Shown piece by piece: positions 53,527-63,063 of a DNA stretch of 64,000 nt. This DNA comes from Lysinibacillus fusiformis (GTDB taxonomy: Bacteria > Bacillota > Bacilli > Bacillales_A > Planococcaceae). The stretch lies in NCBI RefSeq assembly GCF_016925635.1, contig NZ_CP070490.1, positions 1,054,001 to 1,118,000 on the forward strand, written 5' to 3'. A model generated the notes under the pieces. It did no database searches and was not told the origin of the DNA. It worked only from the letters and a program-made list of their open reading frames with translations. Position 1 is the first letter of the stretch. Each line of letters begins with the position of its first letter. The position numbers were made by a program, and so were the translations under genes.

Positions 53527-55706
53527 CTGATAGTGCGATTGATTAAATATTCCCAACTTTCTTTCAGCTTGACAAAATCAACATCTTCTTTGTCTTTCCC
53601 ATAAATATGTTGCTCATAGACTACCGTCAACTTCTGCATTTCATCTGTTTCTAATGCTGCATCTACACGCTCTGCGAATGCACTTAGCGTTTCTCCATCT
53701 TTTCTGCGCAAACCAATACGAGATAATTGCTTCAGTAAAACAAGGTAAGAAGAATCGAAATTTGACCAATCCGCTACTTTTTTACGGTATGCTCGTACAT
53801 GCATCTTTGGAATCCATGTTTTACGCTGTAAGAATAAAGAAATACTCGTGATTATTAATAATACAAGAATTATCACCCAAACATAAGTAAACTTTTTCAG
53901 CCATACCCACATTGCATCAAAGCTAAAGGCTGATTTCAGCTGTTCCTTTTCAGTTACCTGTTCTTGCGGTTGTGGTTGCTCAGGCTTTTGTTCTGGCTGC
54001 AACACTTCTTCCTCATCAGACGTATCTAATGGGATATCATAATCAATGTTCACATTCCCCGAAAAACCGATTGTCGGTTCAAACTCCATCCATCCCGTTC
54101 CAGGTATAAATGCTTCTACCCAAGAGTGTGCATTGTCATTTGTGATGCGATATTCGCGTAATCCATCTGACATTGGCCCTGCAGTTCCAGGTGCAAAACC
54201 TTTCACCCACCGCGCTGGAATCCCTACTGAACGTAAGAGTACCACCATTGAAGTGGAGAAATTATCACAATACCCTACTTTTGTATCGAACAAAAATTGA
54301 TCGACGTAATCTTGATTTTCAGCAGGAATTGCAGCTTCCGTTTTATCGTACTTAAAACCATTTGTTCTAAAATAACTTTCTACAGCCTTAATTTGTTCAT
54401 AAACCGTATCTTTCTTTTGTGTTATTTCAGAAGCTAAGTCCCTTACACGTTGGGGAAGTTGGTTTGGTAACTGCAAAAATCGATCAAAAGAAGAGTCCAT
54501 TGTTTCAAGTGTTGCAGGGTATGACAATTGGAGTTGCTCCATACTATAAACTGGTTCGCTATAAGACAACGAATAGTTTGATAATGATTTTGATTCCCCT
54601 ACCTGTTGCTCTATGTTCATTCTTTCAGTTTGCTCGTCTTGAATAAATAGAGTGGAATCTTGAGCAGAAACGGAAATCATACCATATGTTTGAATTAAAA
54701 ATGGCATAGGAACAGCAATGTCTAATTGAATCTGATGTTCATTTTCAGGTGGTCCTACTTGTAAAGATGTCAGAATCGGTGTGTTTGACTCATAAACGTT
54801 TTTCCCAAAGTTCCCCTCTGAAACAATCCAGCCTTTTGATGTATACGTATCTTTTGTTTCAATGCGCCAATAGTGACGATCACGAGAAGAGGCAGTGAAA
54901 ATTAATGTATTATCTCCTTGGAATGGGCCACCTAGCTGACTATCATCTTGGCTATAACCAACTGATTTTTGACCATTCCCACTTCCATCTTGTCCAGTAA
55001 CTCCTTGGATAAACGGCACAGGATCAGCCCATGTTGGTCCAGTCTTCGGTAAAAAGAACGCTACAGAACTTACAAGCAATACGGATACAAGCATCGGAAT
55101 AACAATTTTCCATTTCTCTATAACCGTACTTGTCGTTTCCACTTGAAGCCATAAACGTTTGACAAATAGTACGCCTGTCATGATTAATCCTAGAACAACG
55201 ACTTTCACAATTGCCGCTTTACCATCATAATCACTAAATGTGTCCAAAGTGGCAATAAAGAAAACGGTCATAGCAAAAAAATAGAATATATTTTTCCGTA
55301 CCGAAACCCAATGGTGAATTAAATAAACCAACATCCAAATCAACACAAGAAATAAGACTGTTCTAAAAGAATCCGAAACCTGTCCAAAGTCACCCGTCAA
55401 GATAGTCGCCATATTTCCTTTCCATTCAGCCAATAAGAAAGGCAAAGTATCACCAGATAATACAGGACTAGGGCTATAGATAAAAACGATAAACCAGGTA
55501 ATATAACCAAACTTCACTAATCCCGATAACAAAGGATGTACGCGGAATAAACTTAGCGCAAGAGACATGCCGATAAAGACTAAGAAAAGATGCATCCCAC
55601 CAGTACTCGTTAATTGCATAATAGGGATAAGCCATTCACGCAAAATGAAAAATACAATAACATAAGCGATGGCTAATTCTAAAAATTCTCCCAATGATTG
55701 CTTCAC
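53523..55706 (-). CDS. Transglutaminase-like membrane protein (TgpA type)
   Basis: 727 aa starting at a GTG that overlaps the DUF58 stop. N-terminal block of about six helices (residues 10-220, DUF3488-like), an extracytoplasmic transglutaminase-like core, one more helix near residue 605 and a cytoplasmic C-terminal DUF4129-like tail. Catalytic Cys480 in VGYCDNFSTSM and His527 in DNAHSWVEAF are present; the usual FDPT is FEPT here (Glu543 in place of Asp). Third gene of a MoxR-DUF58-transglutaminase operon. Such proteins are thought to act on peptides or proteins at the cell surface; the substrate is unknown. Confidence 0.88.
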   Translation of the reverse strand: MKQSLGEFLELAIAYVIVFFILREWLIPIMQLTSTGGMHLFLVFIGMSLALSLFRVHPLLSGLVKFGYITWFIVFIYSPSPVLSGDTLPFLLAEWKGNMATILTGDFGQVSDSFRTVLFLVLIWMLVYLIHHWVSVRKNIFYFFAMTVFFIATLDTFSDYDGKAAIVKVVVLGLIMTGVLFVKRLWLQVETTSTVIEKWKIVIPMLVSVLLVSSVAFFLPKTGPTWADPVPFIQGVTGQDGSGNGQKSVGYSQDDSQLGGPFQGDNTLIFTASSRDRHYWRIETKDTYTSKGWIVSEGNFGKNVYESNTPILTSLQVGPPENEHQIQLDIAVPMPFLIQTYGMISVSAQDSTLFIQDEQTERMNIEQQVGESKSLSNYSLSYSEPVYSMEQLQLSYPATLETMDSSFDRFLQLPNQLPQRVRDLASEITQKKDTVYEQIKAVESYFRTNGFKYDKTEAAIPAENQDYVDQFLFDTKVGYCDNFSTSMVVLLRSVGIPARWVKGFAPGTAGPMSDGLREYRITNDNAHSWVEAFIPGTGWMEFEPTIGFSGNVNIDYDIPLDTSDEEEVLQPEQKPEQPQPQEQVTEKEQLKSAFSFDAMWVWLKKFTYVWVIILVLLIITSISLFLQRKTWIPKMHVRAYRKKVADWSNFDSSYLVLLKQLSRIGLRRKDGETLSAFAERVDAALETDEMQKLTVVYEQHIYGKDKEDVDFVKLKESWEYLINRTIS

Positions 55707-56884
55707 GGTTTCATCACCTCCGTGAATAAATGATAGAAATCTGCTGGATTTACATAGATAACTTGAATATGTTTATACCGCATCGTATGTTCAGATTGCT
55801 CAGGTGGCTGCTTTGCCACTACAAAACAAATACAGCTTTTCACTATATTTGCAAGCATATGTAGTAATTCATCCGAAACATTACTTGTCACATAAAGTAG
55901 TGTGGCAACTTGCTTAAAGGCTTGTTGGTCATGGAATCGAAATTTCACATTTTCTGTAGGTTTTATAGCAGCTAAATGATACATAACCTGATCCAACTGC
56001 TTGTCACCCTGTATAACAGGGAATACTTTCGTCATTTCTCCAGCGGAAATAAATGATAAATCTCCACGTTCCTGAACGATCATCTGTAACATTGATGCTG
56101 CTAACTCCACTTTTTCTTCAAACATTAAGGAATTTGTAGCGTCCAGTACTAACATTAATTCAGATGATTGTCGATCCTCAAATTCCTTAGACTGTAAGGT
56201 TTGTGTTCGTGCAAACGATTTCCAATGAATCCATGAAAAACGATCTCCTGGAACATACTCTCTTAAACCAACAGCCATAGACGTGTCCTTCACAATAGAA
56301 TAAGGTGACATCATAGGGCCAACATCATATTTTGTTTGAAGCGCAGCGTATTTCATCTCTTGTATTCTTGGATAGACCAAAATAGTTTGTTCCTTTTCTG
56401 CTACAACAATCTTTTTTGCCCAGCCAAAGAAATCATAAAAAACAATTGTAACTCCCAGGTAGCGATGTTCTCCACGTGGCATATTCTCTAATTCATAATG
56501 CCAGCTAAAGTTTTTTTTAAATCCAACGAACTTAATAGCATTCGCATTTTGTATTTTAGCTTGCACTAATCCTTCACTATCTACAAGTTCCTCCATTATG
56601 ATATAGGCAAATGGGAAACGTGTTTTTCGTTCTATCGTAATAAACACCTTCGCCGATTGACCCCGTTCTATATGCATCGGGTCAATCTTACGTTCTATTA
56701 GTAAAATATCTTCTCTAATGATAAAGAACAGGAATGCGTACACTAAAAATGGACTAACTGTAAAAAATACAAACCAGCTGACAAAACCACCTTGGAACAT
56801 TGCATAACAAAATGTTACGATCATCAAGAAAGCGATTAATAGGAAATGCTTACTTTTTTCTACAAAAGCTTTCCATCGCCTCAT
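55703..56884 (-). CDS. DUF58 domain protein
   Basis: 393 aa. Two N-terminal hydrophobic segments (FLLIAFLMIVTFCYAMFQGG, VSWFVFFTVSPFLVYAFLFF), then the DUF58/von Willebrand-like domain (LREYVPGDRFSWIHWKSFAR, then ELMLVLDATNSLMFEEKV). These proteins pair with MoxR ATPases as adaptors or chaperone substrates. Start and stop overlap both neighbours by 4 nt, so all three genes are coupled. Confidence 0.88.
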   Translation of the reverse strand: MRRWKAFVEKSKHFLLIAFLMIVTFCYAMFQGGFVSWFVFFTVSPFLVYAFLFFIIREDILLIERKIDPMHIERGQSAKVFITIERKTRFPFAYIIMEELVDSEGLVQAKIQNANAIKFVGFKKNFSWHYELENMPRGEHRYLGVTIVFYDFFGWAKKIVVAEKEQTILVYPRIQEMKYAALQTKYDVGPMMSPYSIVKDTSMAVGLREYVPGDRFSWIHWKSFARTQTLQSKEFEDRQSSELMLVLDATNSLMFEEKVELAASMLQMIVQERGDLSFISAGEMTKVFPVIQGDKQLDQVMYHLAAIKPTENVKFRFHDQQAFKQVATLLYVTSNVSDELLHMLANIVKSCICFVVAKQPPEQSEHTMRYKHIQVIYVNPADFYHLFTEVMKP

Positions 56885-57825
56885 TGTTCTGCAAACCTCT
56901 TTGTTGGAACTGGTGTTTTGGCAATGATACGCTGGATAATTTCGTCCGGTGTCACGTTATCATAGCGTGCATCTGGTTTTAAAACTAAGCGATGGCTAAA
57001 GACAAATGGCACTAGATATTGAACATCATCAGGTGTTACATAGCTTCGACCTTTCAAAAATGCGTAAGCTTGAGAAGCTTTCATTAGCGCTATTGTTGCT
57101 CGCGGACTCACACCTAAATAGACATAATTATTTTCCCTTGTTTGGGCAGCAAGCTCCACCATATAATTTTTAACAGAATCTTCTACATACACACCTTGAA
57201 CAAGTTCCTGTAATTCAATTAATTGCGCCACAGATAACACTGCTTCGATTTTTTCAATGGCTTTACCATTCTCAGCTCTTCGCAAAATTTCAACTTCCTG
57301 CCCCCTAGATGGATAACCCATTTTTATCTTTAAGAGAAATCGATCTAGCTGTGCTTCAGGTAAAGGATAGGTACCTTCATGTTCAATCGGATTTTGTGTG
57401 GCCATAACAAAAAATGGCTGATTAATTATCAGCGTTTTTCCATCAATTGTAACAGAGGCCTCCTCCATTCCCTCTAACAGGGCTGATTGAGTTTTTGGCG
57501 ACGTTCGGTTTATTTCATCGGCTAATACAACATCCCCCATGATTGGCCCAGGACGAAATTCAAACTCCATAGTCTTTGGATTATAAATTGAAATACCAAC
57601 TACATCTGAAGGCAATAAATCCGGTGTAAATTGAATACGCTTAAATTGTGCATCAAAAGATTTTGCAAGTGCTCGCACCATCATTGTCTTTCCTACTCCA
57701 GGTACATCCTCTAACAATACATGTCCCCTTGCTAATAATGCGACAATACTGAGCTCAGCAACTTCTCTTTTACCAATCATTACTTTTTCTATATTTTCTA
57801 AAACGTTCTGTATTTGAGCATTCAT
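56881..57825 (-). CDS. MoxR-family AAA+ ATPase
   Basis: 314 aa. Walker A in LEDVPGVGKTMMVRALAKSF, Walker B in GDVVLADEINRTSPK, sensor 1 in FFVMATQNPIEHEGTYPLPE, and sensor 2/arginine region in LGVSPRATIALM; C-terminal AAA lid ending YVTPDDVQYLVPFVFSHR. MoxR ATPases act as chaperones for maturation of complexes together with DUF58/VWA partners. First gene of the operon; ribosome binding site GGAGG upstream. Confidence 0.93.
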   Translation of the reverse strand: MNAQIQNVLENIEKVMIGKREVAELSIVALLARGHVLLEDVPGVGKTMMVRALAKSFDAQFKRIQFTPDLLPSDVVGISIYNPKTMEFEFRPGPIMGDVVLADEINRTSPKTQSALLEGMEEASVTIDGKTLIINQPFFVMATQNPIEHEGTYPLPEAQLDRFLLKIKMGYPSRGQEVEILRRAENGKAIEKIEAVLSVAQLIELQELVQGVYVEDSVKNYMVELAAQTRENNYVYLGVSPRATIALMKASQAYAFLKGRSYVTPDDVQYLVPFVFSHRLVLKPDARYDNVTPDEIIQRIIAKTPVPTKRFAEQ

Positions 57826-57945
57826 TTATCGAAAAGCCTCCCATTCCATCCAGCAATTGCGTGAATTGCAAGCAAACTTATTCTAAGCATAGCGAAATCT
57901 GTCTTGTAAAACAATTATCTGAAACTTCTACTTCCTACTAGCACT

Positions 57946-57982
57946 CATAAAAAGGCTTGTTTGACAACATCCAAACAAGCCC
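57946..57982 (-). terminator. Terminator of the nos cluster
   Basis: A perfect 10-bp stem GGCTTGTTTG / CAAACAAGCC (57955-57982) with an 8-nt loop and T5 on the minus strand, 37 nt after the nosF stop. Confidence 0.85.
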
Positions 57983-58018
57983 AATCCTTATTATATAACG
58001 TCATTATCCATTAGAATG

Positions 58019-58699
58019 TTACAATTTCAACCTTTTTAACCATATTTCTTCTAAAGATGTAGAATTTTCTTGTGAAAAAATTTCAGTTATCGCCCCAGAA
58101 ATAATAATTTTTCCTTCATGTAAAACTAACACATCATCCGCTATTTCTTCAGCAAAAGACAGCAAATGAGTAGAGAATATAATCGTATTCCCTTTTTCCT
58201 TTTCCTCCAACATCATATTTTTCAACTGTGCTATCCAAAATGGATCTAGGCCATTGGTTGGCTCATCTAATATTAGTAAAGAACCGCTACCAAGTAGGCT
58301 TTGAGCTAGGTTTAGTCGCTGTAGCATCCCTTTGGAAAAGTGTTTCGCTCTTTGCTTCCGAACATCCCACAAGGAAACACGCTTCAACACACTCTCTTGT
58401 TGATATTTATCTACTTGTTTTAAAGATGCCAACAGCTCTAATATTTCAGCGGCAGTTAGCATAGTTGGAAAATTTATATCATCAGGCATGTAACGGATTA
58501 TTTGTGGTATATGCCATATCATTTCACCGGACTGCGGCTGCTCTTGACCAGTTAATAAACGAATCAAGGTACTCTTTCCAGCCCCGTTTCCTCCAACCAA
58601 TGCGAGAATTCGACCAGCATGCAGCGCAAAGGAGGCATCTTTTAATCCTCTATCATTTTCATAAACATTGGCTACATTTTTTCCTTCTAACAGAATCAT
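58019..58699 (-). CDS. nosF: ABC transporter ATP-binding protein NosF-like
   Basis: 226 aa from the ATG at 58699 (GGAGGG 10 nt upstream). Walker A LVGGNGAGKSTLIRLL near residue 35, signature HFSKGMLQRLNLAQSLLGSG, Walker B LLILDEPTNGLDPFW, switch His in IIFSTHLLSFAEE. The ATG overlaps the permease stop (ATGA). With NosY and NosD it would form the NosDFY complex that serves copper-site assembly in nitrous oxide reductase. Assignment to nos rests on the neighbours. Confidence 0.88.
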   Translation of the reverse strand: MILLEGKNVANVYENDRGLKDASFALHAGRILALVGGNGAGKSTLIRLLTGQEQPQSGEMIWHIPQIIRYMPDDINFPTMLTAAEILELLASLKQVDKYQQESVLKRVSLWDVRKQRAKHFSKGMLQRLNLAQSLLGSGSLLILDEPTNGLDPFWIAQLKNMMLEEKEKGNTIIFSTHLLSFAEEIADDVLVLHEGKIIISGAITEIFSQENSTSLEEIWLKRLKL

Positions 58700-59496
58700 C
58701 GCTGATGACCCTCCTTTAATAACTTCGAAGCAAGTATTAGCGGTAGTGCAATCCAAAGTATCGTGACGATTCCATACACTGCATGACCATATGGTGATAA
58801 GTAGAACTTCGTTACACCATAAAAGGCAGGGCCAAGCACACTAGCTTGATTGCTGAATATAAAATAACCAAAGCGCTGCCATTCTACTGGATTTATATGT
58901 ATCGTTATGATGGTAAGCTTTTGTAAAACATGACCGGAGACCACTGCACCTAGAGCCATTAAGGCATAAGAAATGAGCAATAAAAGAAAGGACCAAACAA
59001 CAAGGGATAATGCAAGTGCAAATAATCTTGTTTTGGCAAATGCCCCTAGCACGATTCCTAAAGACACAAAGATAAAGATACATAATAGCGTAAGGATAAC
59101 TAAAACAATCGGTAACCGTACGCCAACTAGTAAACTACCTACTGTTAACACAACACCCAAAGCCACTAGTACCACTAATAAAAACGCAAGTACTGTAGCC
59201 ACATATTTGCCTATAATAAATTGCATACTTCTCATTGGATATGTTTTTAATAATGAAAACCAACCAGATTCTATATCACCAGCTATACTCATACTGCCAA
59301 TGGTTAAGATAAATAATGGCAACAGAAACAATAACACATTTAAAAACGATGCCGTTTGACGCGTAAAGCCCTCCATATCTGGTAAAGCCATTTGTTGAAT
59401 GACGATAATGGCAACGAAAACAAACGTAAAAAGAAAAGCTACTAGCTGCATCCATCTACTTCTTAAAATTTGCTTCAGCTCTATTTTTACAAACAT
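58696..59496 (-). CDS. nosY: ABC transporter permease NosY-like
   Basis: 266 aa with six hydrophobic helices (for example FLLPLFILTIGSMSIAGDIE and TVLAFLLVVLVALGVVLTVG). ABC-2 type permease of the NosY kind. The ATG overlaps the nosL stop (TGATG); GGGGGA upstream. Partner of NosF in the inner membrane; links ATP hydrolysis to copper or sulfur delivery outside. Confidence 0.85.
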   Translation of the reverse strand: MFVKIELKQILRSRWMQLVAFLFTFVFVAIIVIQQMALPDMEGFTRQTASFLNVLLFLLPLFILTIGSMSIAGDIESGWFSLLKTYPMRSMQFIIGKYVATVLAFLLVVLVALGVVLTVGSLLVGVRLPIVLVILTLLCIFIFVSLGIVLGAFAKTRLFALALSLVVWSFLLLLISYALMALGAVVSGHVLQKLTIITIHINPVEWQRFGYFIFSNQASVLGPAFYGVTKFYLSPYGHAVYGIVTILWIALPLILASKLLKEGHQR

Positions 59497-59948
59497 CACT
59501 CATGAATCCCCCAATTTAATGTCAGCAAATCATGATAGGCTAATAGTTGACCCGCTCCTTCATCATTCATCCATACCTGTGCTTCATCTTTTGTAGCAAA
59601 TGCAATAACGCCATAGTTCATCGGCGTCCAATAATTTTTGTTGTACACATAAATCGCTTTATAAACGTCAATCCATTCATTATCTGCTTTATTTTTAATA
59701 TAGGCTGCCCCAACTTCATTCTCGCCATTTAGCTCAAGGTAGTCTAGCAGACAGCCAACATCATCAAAAATCTCATAGTCTCCATTTTTCAATACAATTT
59801 GTCCAGCATATTCATTATGAACAATGCTCATATTACAAACTTTACAAACATCTGTTTCACTAATAATTTCCCGTGGAGGATATGTTTTTTCACCACAACC
59901 TACTAAAATAACTCCACATAAAATTAGCATCATTATCCATCTAGTCAT
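59496..59948 (-). CDS. nosL: Copper chaperone NosL lipoprotein
   Basis: 150 aa from the ATG at 59948 (GGGGGA 7 nt upstream). Lipoprotein signal MTRWIMMLILCGVILVGC. The Cu(I)-binding segment ETDVCKVCNMSIVHNEYAG carries the CxxCxM pattern; DVGCLLDYL and NYWTPMNYG are NosL-family blocks. NosL passes Cu(I) to NosD/apo-NosZ outside the membrane. It overlaps nosD by 4 nt (ATGA). A second NosL-like gene lies at 63064-63699. Confidence 0.9.
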   Translation of the reverse strand: MTRWIMMLILCGVILVGCGEKTYPPREIISETDVCKVCNMSIVHNEYAGQIVLKNGDYEIFDDVGCLLDYLELNGENEVGAAYIKNKADNEWIDVYKAIYVYNKNYWTPMNYGVIAFATKDEAQVWMNDEGAGQLLAYHDLLTLNWGIHE

Positions 59949-61216
59949 ACTCGTATCCCCCTTTTCCAAAGCCATAAACTACACATAGATACCACTAAAC
60001 CGATAAGCAATTGTACGCTATTTAACGAAAGTTCTGTCTCTTTCATATTACTCATTAATTTCGGTTCATTATCTACCAGTAGGTTTCGTTCTGTTTTATT
60101 AATCTGTTGATCTAGTGACGTCAGGATAACAACGCTTGGTGATGCCACAAAAAATTGATAAACTGGCTGTCTCACCATCCATTGTCCAAAACTTGATACA
60201 GCCACGTAGGGAACATCGCCAAAACCATCACCTGCAACATCTAGCCCTGTATAATCATCATAAAAATTATGCTTTAGACGTAAACCTTGACTGTCTGACC
60301 TTGCCGTTAATATATTTCCTGTAAACTGATTATCCATAATGGTTGAACGCTCATCGACTTTTGTACCTTCTAATGCCGTTTGATTCATTTGAAAGCGATT
60401 TTCTTGTATTTGAATGATGGAACTTTTCTGCAAAGCTACTCCCACACGATTATGTTGAAAGCTGTTTTTTCTTATCATCGCCTCCTGTGTGTCATACATC
60501 AAAACTCCATAACTATTGAAACCATTATGAGTACTCACTTTATTACTACTTATTTCTAAATCAGTAGTCATCATGACCATAAGACCTGTGACATTATGTA
60601 AATACGTATTGAACAGCACCTTCACACCACTTGAATACATAAAATGTGTTCCATAACGACTTTTTGTTACTTTGTTTCGTTGCACATCAATTCGCTTCAC
60701 TTCTTCAACCTATATACCATCCTGCACTTGTTCAATCGTATTTTGTTCGATCGCGACATCCTCACTTTTAAAAACCGCAATTCCATTTCCTTTTTCAGCA
60801 AAGTGTGACTCATTACCAATGATCCTATTTTCTAAAATTCGAATATGCCTTGAACGTTGAATATGTATACCAGTTTGGACATCTTTTAGTTCGATCGCTC
60901 TCAGCTCTAAATTCTCCGTCTCATTTGCAACAATTCCTTTATTTTTTGCTGTTATCCTTATATTTTCTATCCAAACATTCGTTGCATGGTCAATTTTCAA
61001 TGCAGGTTCATCATTTTGAGAATAAAGCTCAGTCCCTTTATGTCCGTACAGTTTGATCGGTTTCCTCACGATAAAATTCCCTTGGTAACGACCAGCAGGA
61101 ATATGAATACTATCTCCAGCTTTTGCTTGATCAATAGCAAATTGAATATCAAATTCCGCATATGCCGTTTGACTTGTAAATAGAAAAAACAAAAAGAGTA
61201 AGCCTATTTGTTTCAT
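59945..61216 (-). pseudogene. nosD: nosD, interrupted by an in-frame amber codon
   Basis: One reading frame of 424 codons from the ATG at 61216 (AGGAGG 9 nt upstream) to TGA at 59945, broken only by a TAG at 60710-60712 (context VQDGI-stop-VEEVKRIDVQ). Signal peptide (MKQIGLLFLFFLFTSQTAYA), a right-handed parallel beta-helix (repeated LxxNxxxxN rungs, two CASH-type domains), and a C-terminal membrane anchor (LLIGLVVSMCSLWLWKRGIR). NosD is the periplasmic/extracytoplasmic partner of NosFY in copper-site assembly. The first 168 residues would be a soluble fragment; a GTG at 60700 could restart the rest, but it lacks a ribosome binding site and signal peptide. Either a nonsense mutation or a sequencing error. 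Confidence 0.85.
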
Positions 61217-61277
61217 CACTCTTTACCTCCTCATTCAGCATGAAAGAGGCTGGGACAAAACCCACCTCTAAATTAAA

Positions 61278-61319
61278 AAGCCTGTGAAATTTTACGATCA
61301 GTAAAATTTCACAGGCTTT
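61278..61319. terminator. IS left-end 19-bp hairpin
   Basis: A perfect stem AAGCCTGTGAAATTTTAC / GTAAAATTTCACAGGCTT with loop GATCA, flanked by A/T tracts on both sides. It blocks read-through from neighbouring genes into the transposase and, on the minus strand, transcription from nosL2 into nosD. Confidence 0.85.
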
Positions 61320-61400
61320 AAATTTTTTCATAAAAAAATAAGGATCACTTCTGATAAAATTAAGTCACCACAACAAAATTATACAGAAAGAAGGATCCTT

Positions 61401-63005
61401 ATGTTTAAAAATTATAACATGAATCAATTAGTTTTGCCTTTAGATTTAGAAGTAACATTACAAAAAAATGATATTGCCTTCCATGTCCACCATTTAGTTG
61501 AAAGTATCTCGCCTGAAGCGTTTGAACCATTCCTTCGAAATGAAGGCTGTCCCGCCTACCATCCACGCATGATGCTTAAAATTATCTTATGTGCTTATAC
61601 ACAATCTGTCTTCTCAGGGCGTAAAATTGAAGCCCTATTAAAAGATAGTCTTCGGATGATGTGGCTAGCTCAAGGGTATGAACCAAGCTACCGCACGATC
61701 AACCGTTTTCGTGTTCAACCAGAAATGAAAGAGTTGATCCGCCAATGTTTCGTCCAATTCCGTTGCCAGTTGGTCCAAGAAGAATTAATTGATCAGGAAG
61801 CTATTTTTATTGATGGAACAAAGATCGAAGCCAATGCGAACAAATTTACTTTCGTGTGGAAAAAATCCATCGAGAAATATCATAACGGATTAATTGAAAA
61901 ATCAAACCAGTTATACGATGAGCTACTCGAGAAAGAAATCATACCAGAAATTGAACGAGAAAATGTAGAAGAATTAGCAGTAGAAGAGCTCGCCCAGATG
62001 GTAGAAAAAGTAGACGAAGTGATTTCCGCGTATGATCAAAAAATAGAGGATTCATCGGATGTAGCTGCGCGAAAAGCTTTAAGAGCCGAACGGAAATTCC
62101 CAAAGCAAGCACGCAAACAATTAATCGACTATATTGTACGTAAACTAAAATATCAAAAAGACTTTGAAATCTTTGGCATGCGAAATAGTTATTCCAAGAC
62201 GGACTCAGATGCCACATTTATGCGAATGAAGGATGACTATATGAAAAATGGTCAATTGAAAGCAGGTTATAACATCCAAGTCGCAACAGAAGGTCAATAT
62301 GTGCTTGCCTATAGTATCTATTCGAACCCAACGGATACACGTACCTTAATCCCGTTTTTAGATGAAATCGAACAACATTATTTTGAACTACCAAAACACG
62401 TTGTCGCAGATGCTGGATATGGTAGCGAACAAAATTATGATGATATCCTTTCGAATCGTAAACGAGAAGCCTTAATTACGTATAACTTGTATTTAAAAGA
62501 ACAAAAGAAAAAGTATAAACAAAACGAATTCAATACAGCATACTGGGATTATGATGAAGAAAATGATCAATACACATGCCCGAACCAACAACAGCTTGTA
62601 TTTAAATATCGTACCACGAAAACGGATCAATATGATTTCACGCGCGAGTTTAAGGTATACGAATGTGAAGACTGTTCCGAATGCCCATTCCGTTCATTAT
62701 GTACAAAAGCAAAAGAAGGAAATAATCGTAAGTTAATAGTGAATGAGAAGTGGGAACAGCAAAAAGAATATGTAAGAACAAAGCTTTCAGAAGAAAAAAC
62801 GAGTACCATTTATCGTCAACGCAAAATTGACGTGGAACCAGTTTTTGGATTCTTGAAAGCTAATTTGCGTTTCACTCGATTTTCTGTTCGAGGAAAATCG
62901 AAGGTTAAAAATGAAATAGGTCTGGCATTAATGGCTGTGAATTTAAGAAAATTCACAGCCATTAGGTATGGAGACAACATAAAAAATAGAGAAATCCTAA
63001 TTTGA
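61401..63005 (+). CDS. IS1182-family transposase
   Basis: 534 aa. N-terminal DUF772 domain (HPRMMLKIILCAYTQSVFSG, PSYRTINRFRV), then a DDE domain: first Asp in FIDGTKIEANANKFTFVWKK, second in VVADAGYGSEQNYDDI, Glu in RQRKIDVEPVFGFLKANLRF. A cysteine cluster CEDCSECPFRSLC lies between the last two. AGAAGGA precedes the ATG. Complete length for the family. Confidence 0.95.
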   Translation: MFKNYNMNQLVLPLDLEVTLQKNDIAFHVHHLVESISPEAFEPFLRNEGCPAYHPRMMLKIILCAYTQSVFSGRKIEALLKDSLRMMWLAQGYEPSYRTINRFRVQPEMKELIRQCFVQFRCQLVQEELIDQEAIFIDGTKIEANANKFTFVWKKSIEKYHNGLIEKSNQLYDELLEKEIIPEIERENVEELAVEELAQMVEKVDEVISAYDQKIEDSSDVAARKALRAERKFPKQARKQLIDYIVRKLKYQKDFEIFGMRNSYSKTDSDATFMRMKDDYMKNGQLKAGYNIQVATEGQYVLAYSIYSNPTDTRTLIPFLDEIEQHYFELPKHVVADAGYGSEQNYDDILSNRKREALITYNLYLKEQKKKYKQNEFNTAYWDYDEENDQYTCPNQQQLVFKYRTTKTDQYDFTREFKVYECEDCSECPFRSLCTKAKEGNNRKLIVNEKWEQQKEYVRTKLSEEKTSTIYRQRKIDVEPVFGFLKANLRFTRFSVRGKSKVKNEIGLALMAVNLRKFTAIRYGDNIKNREILI

Positions 63006-63027
63006 ATGAATTAAAATTAGGATTTCT
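62991..63027 (+). terminator. Transposase terminator
   Basis: A 13-bp stem GAAATCCTAATTT / AAATTAGGATTTC with an 11-nt loop; the transposase stop TGA lies inside the loop. The T tail is short (TTTCTCAC). Confidence 0.6.
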
Positions 63028-63063
63028 CACTAATTGAAGCTAGTTATGTCCCAGCCTCATGAT

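Larger units (their letters stand above)
61244..63057 (+). mobile_element. IS1182-family insertion sequence
   Basis: About 1.81 kb with one transposase gene. Inverted ends GAGGCTGGGACAAAAC (61246) and, on the other strand, GAGGCTGGGACATAAC (to 63058). CATGA occurs on both sides (61239-61243 and 63058-63062), a likely 4-5-bp target duplication. It sits between the second nosL (its stop is 6 nt away) and nosD. Both ends are intact and the transposase is full length, so it looks recent and functional. Confidence 0.9.
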
